Assembly: GCA_937967755.1 (NCBI GenBank)
Contig: CALBTA010000142.1
Span: 1-5,105, forward strand
Origin: an uncultured Planctomycetaceae bacterium
GTDB lineage: Bacteria; Planctomycetota; Planctomycetia; Pirellulales; Pirellulaceae
Direction: 5' to 3'
Length of the DNA: 5,105 nt
A program made the translations under genes and the position numbers. Below are positions 1-5,105 of this stretch, piece after piece. The first letter of the stretch is position 1, and every line of letters starts with the position of its first letter. The notes under the pieces were generated by a model that was not told where the DNA came from, did not search any database, and saw only the letters and a list, made by a program, of their open reading frames with translations.

Positions 1-1301
1 TTCCGATCGATCCTTTCGATGAAGAGTTTCACCGTAAGAATACCTTGGGAGTCGAACGTCCCATCGATGGCGAAGGCAAGGTCACTGCGCAGAGTGCGGA
101 CGCAAATGCAGAGGTGAAGCCGCTGAATCCGAAGCCTGACTTGAGTCCAAGCAACGGAATCGTCCCTGAACCGACAGCTGTTAACCCGAATTCGACGGGC
201 GATCAATCGACCCCACCCACTGATGCGGAAGCAACCACGTTGGATCTGATTCCAGAAGAGTCCGCAGGCGGTGAAACAAATACGAAGGTTGGCGACAGTG
301 GGGGGGCAATAAGTTCGGCATCTGATTCCCGGCAAGAGGAACGAGCCAGCGTTGATAGTGCAGACAAAAACCCAACGCGGAAGCATGCCAATCCAACGCA
401 GCCGCGTTCTGATTTTGCTACTGGCACTTCCACCACGGGCGAGCATCCAAACCCAGAAGACGAGTTCGAAACGACTCCGCAACAACTTGCGGCAACGCGC
501 AAGCACTCGGAATCTTTCGGCTTGAACGCCGCGAAAGCCGAACAACGACAGATTCCCTCGAGCAGATCGAAAACTTTCGCTCCTTCGGCGTTAGTTCCCG
601 CAGATGCAGCCGAGATTGATACCGCCAACAAGCAATTGCAGGAAGATAGTGCAAACTCCGCGCCAGACTTCCTGGAAAGAATCGCGACAACGACGAAGCC
701 TTCCGCCAGTGCTAAACAAAGCACGGCAAGAGGGCCGACGCTGACGGGCAGCGACACGGTCGCACCCGTTCAAGAAAAGCCGGCTGAAGGGCAGCCGCGG
801 CTTCCGCAGTTGTTGACCCGATCGCGCGACAACGCATCACAACAACAGCAGCCACTCACCGATGTGCAACAGGCGAGGCTCGTGCAGCGGGTCGCCAAGG
901 CGTTCGATGTCGCGCGGGCCCGCGGCGAATCGACCGTTCGCCTGCGCCTCAGCCCGCCTGAATTGGGATCGCTGCGGTTGGAGGTACAGGTGGAAAGCGG
1001 CTCGCTCGTCGCGAAGTTAGAGGTCGAAACGCAAACCACCCGCGAAGTGCTGCTTGACAACCTGAACGCCCTGCGGCAGCGCCTCGCAGAACAAAGCATT
1101 CGAGTCGACCAGTTCGATGTCGATTTACTCGACCGCCAATCCGAAGACCAATGGGCGAAAGACGACCGTCGGGGCAGCAAAGACCGCAGCGAAGATAAGG
1201 CAACCGAACTGACAAAAGAACGCACCGGTTCTACGAGGGAAGTGAAACCCGTCCATTCGGACCGTTTGCTGGAAGAAGGGCTGATTGACGTAATCGTTTG
1301 A
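1..1301 (+). CDS. fliK: Flagellar hook-length control protein FliK, 5' end outside the window
   Basis: FliK is a secreted ruler: during hook assembly it samples hook length, and its C-terminal domain then acts on the export gate FlhB to switch from hook to filament substrates. The frame (codons from base 3) is open to the left edge without a stop. The TTG at 45 is only an internal codon, so the gene is 5'-partial with about 432 visible residues. Bases 3 to about 860 encode a low-complexity chain rich in Thr, Ser, Glu, Ala, Pro and Gln, without obvious domains and probably disordered, as expected for the ruler part. Bases about 870-1135 encode the conserved Flg_hook domain (PF02120 type), with the hallmark LSPPELGSLRLEV at 948-986, then VAKLEVET, then a helix around NLNALRQRLAEQ and a final IRVDQFDVDL. 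A charged Lys/Asp/Glu-rich tail follows. No cysteine is visible. Its position directly before flgD and flgE is the common fliK-flgD-flgE order. The family call is secure; the true start and full length cannot be seen. Confidence 0.93.
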   Translation, partial: PIDPFDEEFHRKNTLGVERPIDGEGKVTAQSADANAEVKPLNPKPDLSPSNGIVPEPTAVNPNSTGDQSTPPTDAEATTLDLIPEESAGGETNTKVGDSGGAISSASDSRQEERASVDSADKNPTRKHANPTQPRSDFATGTSTTGEHPNPEDEFETTPQQLAATRKHSESFGLNAAKAEQRQIPSSRSKTFAPSALVPADAAEIDTANKQLQEDSANSAPDFLERIATTTKPSASAKQSTARGPTLTGSDTVAPVQEKPAEGQPRLPQLLTRSRDNASQQQQPLTDVQQARLVQRVAKAFDVARARGESTVRLRLSPPELGSLRLEVQVESGSLVAKLEVETQTTREVLLDNLNALRQRLAEQSIRVDQFDVDLLDRQSEDQWAKDDRRGSKDRSEDKATELTKERTGSTREVKPVHSDRLLEEGLIDVIV

Positions 1302-1342
1302 TCGCTTGCTGAACTCAACAACACATAAACGCACAATCACAT

Positions 1343-1346
1343 AGGA
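1343..1346 (+). promoter_or_regulatory. Ribosome binding site of flgD
   Basis: AGGA lies 7 bases before the ATG at 1354. It is a standard Shine-Dalgarno match at standard spacing and supports this start. The 52-base gap after fliK shows no convincing terminator or sigma-70 promoter, so co-transcription with fliK is likely. Confidence 0.75.
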
Positions 1347-1353
1347 ACCAGCC

Positions 1354-1788
1354 ATGTCGCGAATCACATCTGTCCTTCCCAGCGAAACGCCGACCACCGG
1401 GCGGGCGACCGATCTGCAGGATGTCGACGTCAACCAGTTTCTGGACTTGCTGATCGCCGAGTTGCGAAACCAGGACCCGCTCGACCCGATGGACAACTCC
1501 GAGATGGCCCAGCAAATCGGCCAGATTCGCGAGATCGCAGCTACTGACAAGCTTTCTTCGACGTTGTCAGCAGTCTCGACCGGACAAAGCCTGACAACGG
1601 CCAGCGGTTTGATCGGCAAGGAAGTCGAGGCCCTCAGCGAGGAAGGTGAACCGGTCCGCGGCATCGTCGACAAGGTAAGCGTTCTAGTCGACGAAGACGA
1701 CAGCACGCTGCGTAGCTATCAAATTCACATCGGCGACGGCACGTTCGACTTGGACCGTGTCCGTGAAGTCAACAACCCTACTTCGTAA
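1354..1788 (+). CDS. flgD: Flagellar hook-cap assembly protein FlgD (short form)
   Basis: FlgD forms the scaffold cap at the tip of the growing hook, under which FlgE subunits insert; it is later replaced by the hook-filament junction proteins. The 144-residue product has a flexible Ser/Thr/Pro-rich start (1-20). The FlgD N-terminal signature follows at about 29-51, with FLDLLIAELRNQDPLDPMDN. This corresponds to the family's FL-LL--QL-NQDPL-PMDN core, which precedes the helix used for cap assembly. Residues about 86-140 (LIGKEVEAL to FDLDRVREV) look like the FlgD tudor-like beta-barrel. The length is close to the short FlgD of Bacillus (about 140 residues) and well below the roughly 230 of enteric FlgD. 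The Ig-like domain interrupting the barrel in the long form therefore appears to be absent; this is inferred from length and from the uninterrupted barrel segment. The start is fixed by the AGGA site. The gene is co-oriented and 98 bases upstream of flgE, the protein it caps. Confidence 0.93.
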   Translation: MSRITSVLPSETPTTGRATDLQDVDVNQFLDLLIAELRNQDPLDPMDNSEMAQQIGQIREIAATDKLSSTLSAVSTGQSLTTASGLIGKEVEALSEEGEPVRGIVDKVSVLVDEDDSTLRSYQIHIGDGTFDLDRVREVNNPTS

Positions 1789-1795
1789 CTTCCAA

Positions 1796-1831
1796 GCGGG
1801 GGCTGTTAGCCACCGCGACCAAGAATTTTTT
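1796..1831 (+). promoter_or_regulatory. Hairpin plus distal T-run between flgD and flgE
   Basis: Bases 1796-1799 (GCGG) pair with 1813-1816 (CCGC), and 1801-1804 (GGCT) pair with 1808-1811 (AGCC). The loop is GTT and there is one internal G/A mismatch (1800/1812). Six T residues follow at 1826-1831, but 9 bases after the stem. That gap makes it a poor match to a canonical intrinsic terminator. It could be a weak attenuator, an mRNA processing or stabilising hairpin at the 5' side of flgE mRNA, or chance in a GC-rich gap. The pairing is directly visible; the function is inference. Confidence 0.4.
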
Positions 1832-1872
1832 AGAAACCAGGCGGAAGCGATAAGCCCTCCGCTATGACAAAT

Positions 1873-1878
1873 AAAGGA
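1873..1878 (+). promoter_or_regulatory. Ribosome binding site of flgE
   Basis: AAAGGA lies 8 bases before the ATG at 1887, in an A-rich and probably unstructured context. This is a strong translation initiation region, fitting the need for many hook subunits, and it fixes the flgE start. Confidence 0.8.
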
Positions 1879-1886
1879 AAAACCAA

Positions 1887-4385
1887 ATGGGTCTCGCATC
1901 TGCTCTTACCACGGCGCTGACCGGCTTGTCGGCGGCGGAAACGCAAATCGATGTCGTCGGTAACAACCTGGCGAATTCGCAAACCGTTGGCTTCAAGGCT
2001 TCGGAAGCTGTGTTCGCCACGCAGTTCCTGCAAACCCAAGGCCTCGGTTCAGCCCCCACTGCCAACTCGGGTGGTACGAACCCGCGGCAAACGGGCTTGG
2101 GCACCAAGGTTGCGGAAATCACTCCCGACTTCACCCAAGGGACCATCGAGATCAGTTCGAACCCGTCCGACCTGGCGATTCAAGGCGACGGCTTCCTGAT
2201 CGTGGAAGGTTCTTCCGGCGAGCAACTGTTCTCTCGCAACGGCATTCTGAAAACCAACTCGAACAACGAACTGGTCAACTCGACCGGAAACCGGCTGCTG
2301 GGTTTTGGCATTGATGATACATTCACCGTGCAAACGACCGAACTGGTACCGTTGACGATTCCGCTGGGCTCGTCCGCTGTTGCTCAGGCGACCAGTACGG
2401 TATTTCTGGAAGGTACGCTGACGCCAACGGGCGATTTGGCTGATACCGCTGGCGTGGTCCAAAGCGCCATCTTGGGCGACGGCCGTGTGCCCCGCCCCAG
2501 CCTGGATGGCGACAACGACCTCGATGGCGTTCCGGAAGATCCGCCCGCCAACGTCGACGTTGCCGAAGTGCCCGACGTCAGCGGGGTGGCCGTCGCCAAC
2601 ACCGAGGCGGGAACGCTGGCCGATGGTGCGGTGTTCCGTTACCGCATTGCGTTTGTTGATGACAGCGGCAGCGAAACGACGTCGTCGCTGGAGATCGCCG
2701 TGCCAGCACTCGCCGATACCGACGCCACGCTGAACAACAACTCGGTGGAACTTTCCAGTCTGCCGGCGTTGGGCGACTTTGCGTCGTACAATATCTACCG
2801 CACGGAAGACGGCGGAAGTGCCTTCTACTTTCTGGCCAACGAAACGACGGGAACTTACACCGACGACGGCACGGACATCCTGGATCTGGGGCAGCCGCTG
2901 GATGAAACCGTGCTAAACGGCAACTACAGCTACGTGATTACGTTTCACCGCGACGGCGTCGAAGAGAGCCGGCCGTCGCTGACGCTCGGTCCGCAGAACA
3001 TCGTCGACGGCCGAATTCGGCTGTCCGATTTGCCGCTGCCGCCACCGTCGTCGCCAGACTACCCCGACTACAATGAACTCCGCATCTACCGAAACCTGGC
3101 CACCGATTCGAGCAGCTTCTACCTGGTTAAAACGCTCGCCGCGGGTGAAGAGTTCACCGACAATCGCACCGATGCCCAAATTTCCGACCTGACCGGCACG
3201 ACAATCGACGGCGACCCGAACAAAGCGCTCGACGGCGACGGCCCAAAGGGTGATTTCAGCACGCGCCTGGTCGATGTGCTGCGCCGTGACGGGTTGAACT
3301 ACGAGAATTTGTTCCAAGAAGGAACGTTGCAATTCGCCGGAAAGAAGGGCGGCCGAACCTTGCAGCCGAAGGAATTCACGATCACGGCCGCGTCAACGTT
3401 GCAAGACCTGACCGAATTCATGGAAGACGCGTTGGGTATTCAGTTGGCCGCCAACGACCCCAACAACCCCATTCCGGGATCGGTCAACAACATCCCCGGC
3501 GAATCGGCCGACCTCGCCCAAGGGATCACCATTCAGAACGGGCAGATTCGCGTCGTCTCGAACAACGGCGTCGAAAACGAAATCGAAGTCACCCTCTCGT
3601 CGTTTCAGTTGACCACGGCGGCCGGTGAAATTTCGAACCCAAACCTGGCCTTCGGTTCAATCCAAGACGCCGCGGGTGAGAGCAGCTCGACCGACTTCAT
3701 CGTTTTCGATTCGCTGGGCGTGCCGGTCAACTTGCGTCTGACGACAGTTCTCGAATCGCGCAGCGGTTCAGCGACGACGTACCGTTGGTTCGCCGACTCG
3801 CCCGACAACGACCCGACCACCGGCGTGGCGGTCAGCGTTGGGACCGGGCTTGTCTCGTTCGACGGGGAAGGAAATTTCATCACGACCACCAACGACACCG
3901 TTTCGATCGATCGCCGCAACAGCCCGGCCGAATCGCCGTTGGAGTTCGAACTCGATTTCTCGCAAGTCTCCGGCCTGGCCGCATCGAGCAGCAATATCGC
4001 CGCCAGCCGCCAGGACGGTTCCGGCACGGGAACGCTGACTAGCTTCATCATCGGCGAAGACGGGACGATCCGTGGTGTTTTCAGCAGCGGTGTTTCGCGA
4101 GACCTCGGGCAGATTCGCCTCGCCCGCTTCGGCAACCCCAACGGCCTGGAGCAACAGGGCGAGAACCTGTTCTCCAGCGGCGTGAACTCAGGCTTGCCGA
4201 TTTTCGGCAACCCGGGCGAACAGGGCATCGGCACGATCATTGCCGGCGCGGTCGAACTTTCCAATACCGACATCGGGCAAAACCTGATCGACCTGGTGCT
4301 GGCCACGACGCAATACCGGGGCAACACCCGGGTTATCACCGCGGCTCAACAACTGCTCGAAGAGCTGCTGAACATCCGCCGATAG
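1887..4385 (+). CDS. flgE: Flagellar hook protein FlgE with large central insertion
   Basis: FlgE polymerises into the curved hook, the universal joint between rod and filament. The ends are classical. Residues about 4-40 form the rod/hook N-terminal domain with VGNNLANSQTVGFK (24-37). Residues about 85-145 are the D1 part with SNPSDLAIQGDGFLIV (91-106) and LFSRNG (114-119). Residues about 602-690 are the FlgE D2 part (TDFIVFDSLGVPVNL). SFIIGEDGTIRGVFSSG and LGQIRLARFGNPNGLEQQGEN (within 719-760) lead to the C-terminal hook/rod domain from about 780, with GAVELSNTDIGQNLIDLV and a final coil ending LLEELLNIRR. At 832 residues it is about twice the roughly 400 of enteric FlgE. The excess lies between residues about 187 and 600. 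It holds an Asp-rich loop (205-220), two fibronectin-III-like repeats (about 250-438), a second Asp-rich linker (441-457) and a segment like the flagellin/hook IN motif (about 479-571). No cysteine is present. The start follows AAAGGA. The family call is secure; the names of the inserted domains are inferred. Confidence 0.95.
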   Translation: MGLASALTTALTGLSAAETQIDVVGNNLANSQTVGFKASEAVFATQFLQTQGLGSAPTANSGGTNPRQTGLGTKVAEITPDFTQGTIEISSNPSDLAIQGDGFLIVEGSSGEQLFSRNGILKTNSNNELVNSTGNRLLGFGIDDTFTVQTTELVPLTIPLGSSAVAQATSTVFLEGTLTPTGDLADTAGVVQSAILGDGRVPRPSLDGDNDLDGVPEDPPANVDVAEVPDVSGVAVANTEAGTLADGAVFRYRIAFVDDSGSETTSSLEIAVPALADTDATLNNNSVELSSLPALGDFASYNIYRTEDGGSAFYFLANETTGTYTDDGTDILDLGQPLDETVLNGNYSYVITFHRDGVEESRPSLTLGPQNIVDGRIRLSDLPLPPPSSPDYPDYNELRIYRNLATDSSSFYLVKTLAAGEEFTDNRTDAQISDLTGTTIDGDPNKALDGDGPKGDFSTRLVDVLRRDGLNYENLFQEGTLQFAGKKGGRTLQPKEFTITAASTLQDLTEFMEDALGIQLAANDPNNPIPGSVNNIPGESADLAQGITIQNGQIRVVSNNGVENEIEVTLSSFQLTTAAGEISNPNLAFGSIQDAAGESSSTDFIVFDSLGVPVNLRLTTVLESRSGSATTYRWFADSPDNDPTTGVAVSVGTGLVSFDGEGNFITTTNDTVSIDRRNSPAESPLEFELDFSQVSGLAASSSNIAASRQDGSGTGTLTSFIIGEDGTIRGVFSSGVSRDLGQIRLARFGNPNGLEQQGENLFSSGVNSGLPIFGNPGEQGIGTIIAGAVELSNTDIGQNLIDLVLATTQYRGNTRVITAAQQLLEELLNIRR
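2499..2546 (+). other. Asp-rich calcium-loop-like segment in FlgE (first linker)
   Basis: Residues 205-220 of FlgE read SLDGDNDLDGVPEDPP. The spacing of acidic residues (D207, D209, D211, D213, E217, D218) and the DGVPED core resemble a thrombospondin type-3 or dockerin-like calcium loop. It sits just before the first fibronectin-like repeat and could rigidify the join when calcium is bound. Calcium binding is inferred from the motif only. Confidence 0.45.
2634..3200 (+). repeat. Two tandem fibronectin-III-like repeats encoded within flgE
   Basis: Two protein repeats of roughly 90 residues follow each other in FlgE. Repeat 1 spans about 250-338 and repeat 2 about 345-438. The matching landmarks, in order, are: a strand with RYRIAFVDDSG against YSYVITFHRDG; an acidic/Ser segment with SETTSSLEIAV against EESRPSLTLGP; SVELSSLP against RIRLSDLP; YNIYR against LRIYR; AFYFLANETTGTYTDD against SFYLVKTLAAGEEFTDN. 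The alternating beta pattern and the YxIYR and tYTD signatures are typical of Fn3-like domains in surface and phage-tail proteins. The DNA of the two copies has diverged, so the duplication is old. A surface-decorating role on the hook is inferred. Confidence 0.7.
3207..3257 (+). other. Asp/Gly-rich linker in FlgE (second linker)
   Basis: Residues 441-457 read DGDPNKALDGDGPKGDF. They form a second acidic, glycine-rich segment directly after the fibronectin-like pair and mirror the loop at residues 205-220. The pattern is a looser match to a calcium loop than the first and may simply be a flexible linker. Confidence 0.35.
3321..3599 (+). other. Flagellin/hook IN-like segment in FlgE
   Basis: Residues about 479-571 run from GTLQFAGKKGGRTLQPKEFT through ITAASTLQDLTEFMEDALGI to QNGQIRVVSNNGVENEIEVT. 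The order is a beta strand, a TLQDL helix predicting an N-terminal-set domain, then a G-Q-I-R-V-x-S-N-x-G strand pair. This resembles the IN motif (PF07196 type) found in flagellins and some hook proteins. The assignment is by pattern only. Confidence 0.4.
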
Positions 4386-4398
4386 GAACTTCGGTCCT
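4384..4398 (+). promoter_or_regulatory. TTCG-tetraloop hairpin at the flgE stop codon
   Basis: The bases AGGAAC, TTCG and GTCCT form a five-pair stem with one bulged A (4387) and a C-TTCG-G loop (4390-4393), an exceptionally stable RNA tetraloop. The stem begins within the TAG stop (4383-4385). No T-run follows, so it is not a canonical terminator. It could protect the 3' end of the hook operon mRNA or pause ribosomes, which is inference. Confidence 0.4.
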
Positions 4399-4622
4399 CA
4401 CCGGTCGACGAGTTAGAGCCGCGGCTGCGCCGAATATTCCGGTCGCATCTGTTGTAGCGAACGTTCGCCGCCGCGGCGGGCGGTGAAAACCGTACGATGT
4501 GTACCGGCCGTACGGCAGTGCTATGCGCTACGTCCTGCGCTCAAGTGCAGCCGCTGCTGCTGCCTGTCGATACCTCTGATGGACGCCCTCTCGCCGTTGC
4601 ATCGTTGGTAAAGGAATACGCA
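4386..4622. other. Palindrome-rich intergenic region between flgE and the small membrane protein gene
   Basis: This 237-base gap contains several perfect inverted repeats: AGCCGCGGCT (4417-4426), GAATATTC (4432-4439), GCGAACGTTCGC (4457-4468), CCGCCGCGGCGG (4468-4479) and GCCGTACGGC (4507-4516). CCGTACG occurs twice, 18 bases apart (4490 and 4508). An ATG at 4497 is in frame with the downstream gene, but that 42-codon extension has no good ribosome site and no protein-like character, so I treat it as untranslated leader. The promoter of the downstream gene probably lies here, though I cannot place it with confidence. No clear intrinsic terminator for the flagellar operon is seen. Confidence 0.55.
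4610..4615 (+). promoter_or_regulatory. Ribosome binding site deciding the start of the small membrane protein
   Basis: AAAGGA lies 7 bases before the ATG at 4623. It matches the flgE site in sequence and spacing and favours this start over the in-frame ATG at 4497. Confidence 0.72.
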
Positions 4623-4928
4623 ATGGAATTCAATCGCAACCAGTACTTCATGATTGGCCTTGTCCTGCTGTTTCTTGGTATTCAGTTCAAGATGGTTGAG
4701 TCGTACGTGCTCACCGAAGACGCGGCGAAGTTCGTGGCCAAGCGGCTCGGCAAAGACAAGCCCGATCCCAATGCCGGCGTCGTCCAACAATCCTTCGCAT
4801 CCGCTGCGATGGCATCGCCCGCCCCGCAATACCGCACTTTCCAACCACCCACATGGCTCGGTTGGGCGCTCATCTCCGTGGGCGCAGTCTTAATCCTACA
4901 CTCCCTTGCGATGGGCAAACCGGGTTGA
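4623..4928 (+). CDS. Small two-helix membrane protein of unknown function
   Basis: The product has 101 residues. A short polar start (MEFNRNQ) is followed by a hydrophobic helix at about 8-22 (YFMIGLVLLFLGI), then an amphipathic, charged stretch with LTEDAAKFVAKRLGKDKPDP at about 30-49. A Ser/Ala/Pro-rich linker (about 50-70) and a PPTWLGW turn lead to a second helix at about 78-96 (WALISVGAVLILHSLAM) and a short GKPG tail. Two segments joined by a loop of about 55 residues suggest a hairpin topology in the inner membrane; there is no cleavable signal peptide pattern. The ATG at 4623 is chosen for its AAAGGA site and because the hydrophobic start is natural there. I recognise no named family. 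The sequence has the look of an uncharacterised planctomycete-specific protein, from memory only. The 237-base gap after flgE argues against a role in the hook operon. Confidence 0.8.
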   Translation: MEFNRNQYFMIGLVLLFLGIQFKMVESYVLTEDAAKFVAKRLGKDKPDPNAGVVQQSFASAAMASPAPQYRTFQPPTWLGWALISVGAVLILHSLAMGKPG

Positions 4929-5105
4929 TGGGCGTACCCAAGACTCGATCTCTGGTCCTTGTATCGACATAGACCAATCAAAAGAAATTCGCACGCAAAG
5001 TCGCGAAGCCGCCCCGGCGGTACTGATCGCATGTGCCGTACTCCCGCTTCACTACCTGATCTCCCCATCCCCAATGTCCCCTCATCTCCCTTTTCTTAGC
5101 CGACG
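4929..5105. other. Non-coding right-hand end with small inverted repeats and a pyrimidine tract
   Basis: No convincing gene lies here on either strand. The stop codon at 4926-4928 is followed at once by TGGG-CGTA-CCCA (4929-4940), a 4-pair hairpin. An imperfect inverted repeat spans 4954-4975 (GGTC/GACC outer, TGT/ACA inner), and CCGC-CCCG-GCGG occupies 5009-5020. None is followed by a T-run, so none is a clear terminator. Bases 4989-5008 (TTCGCACGCAAAGTCGCGAA) look like a degenerate dispersed repeat. From about 5040 to 5099 the + strand is strongly pyrimidine-rich. Confidence 0.5.

Noticed and set aside
45..47. TTG as the start codon of fliK
   Set aside because: The frame continues upstream to the window edge without a stop, no Shine-Dalgarno sequence precedes the TTG, and FliK proteins normally have longer N-terminal parts.
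203..757. Long - strand open frame opposite the disordered part of fliK (184 codons)
   Set aside because: The Ser/Val/Cys-rich composition mirrors the Thr/Ala/Glu-rich + strand product; no ribosome site or domain is visible.
1285..1313. TTGACG as the -35 box of a promoter for flgD
   Set aside because: The bases 17 positions downstream (GCTGAA) do not resemble a -10 box, and the TTGACG lies within the end of fliK.
3605..4339. Long - strand open frame opposite the 3' part of flgE (244 codons)
   Set aside because: It is a shadow of the high-GC flgE frame: Pro/Ser/Arg-rich, without recognisable domains, and wholly within a secure gene.
4573..4603. TGGAC...TTGCAT as a sigma-54 promoter for the small membrane protein
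   Set aside because: The GG and GC elements are 16 bases apart instead of 10, so the match fails the strict spacing rule.
4497..4622. 42-codon N-terminal extension of the small membrane protein from ATG 4497
   Set aside because: There is no ribosome site near 4497, the extension has no membrane or domain character, and a good AAAGGA site precedes ATG 4623.
4682..5074. - strand open frame of 130 codons overlapping the small membrane protein gene
   Set aside because: It overlaps most of a better supported gene, contains no domain or membrane segment, and its first part falls on the suspected dispersed repeat.

Overview
The window is a stretch of a flagellar hook operon on the + strand followed by one unrelated-looking small membrane protein gene. 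Four genes are supported, all on the + strand: the 3' part of fliK (hook-length control), flgD (hook-cap scaffold), flgE (hook subunit, about twice the usual size), and a 101-residue two-helix membrane protein of unknown function. GC content is moderately high by eye. The large modular FlgE, the Bacillus-length FlgD, the palindrome-rich gaps and the small membrane protein suggest a planctomycete of the Pirellulales type. This is an inference from protein character, as there is no RNA marker in the window.

Layout. Bases 1-1301 hold fliK, whose reading frame is open at the left edge, so its start lies outside the window. Bases 1354-1788 hold flgD and 1887-4385 hold flgE. Both have clear Shine-Dalgarno sequences, 7 and 8 bases from their ATGs. 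The gaps of 52 and 98 bases fit one transcript. The flgD-flgE gap carries a mismatched hairpin followed at a distance by a T-run, a possible tuning element ahead of the most highly needed subunit. Bases 4386-4622 are a palindrome-dense intergenic region, and 4623-4928 encode the small membrane protein. Bases 4929-5105 carry no convincing gene. They hold small inverted repeats, a segment that looks like a degenerate dispersed repeat, and a pyrimidine-rich tract at the right edge.

How the genes work together. FlgD caps the growing hook and lets FlgE subunits polymerise under it. FliK is secreted during assembly, measures hook length and, through its C-terminal domain, switches the export gate from hook to filament substrates. 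No cysteine is visible in the three flagellar proteins, as is usual for exported axial components.

The most notable feature is a roughly 415-residue insertion in the surface-exposed middle of FlgE. It contains two tandem fibronectin-III-like repeats bracketed by Asp-rich, calcium-loop-like linkers, followed by a segment resembling the flagellin/hook IN motif. I see no defence system, mobile element, CRISPR array or RNA gene.
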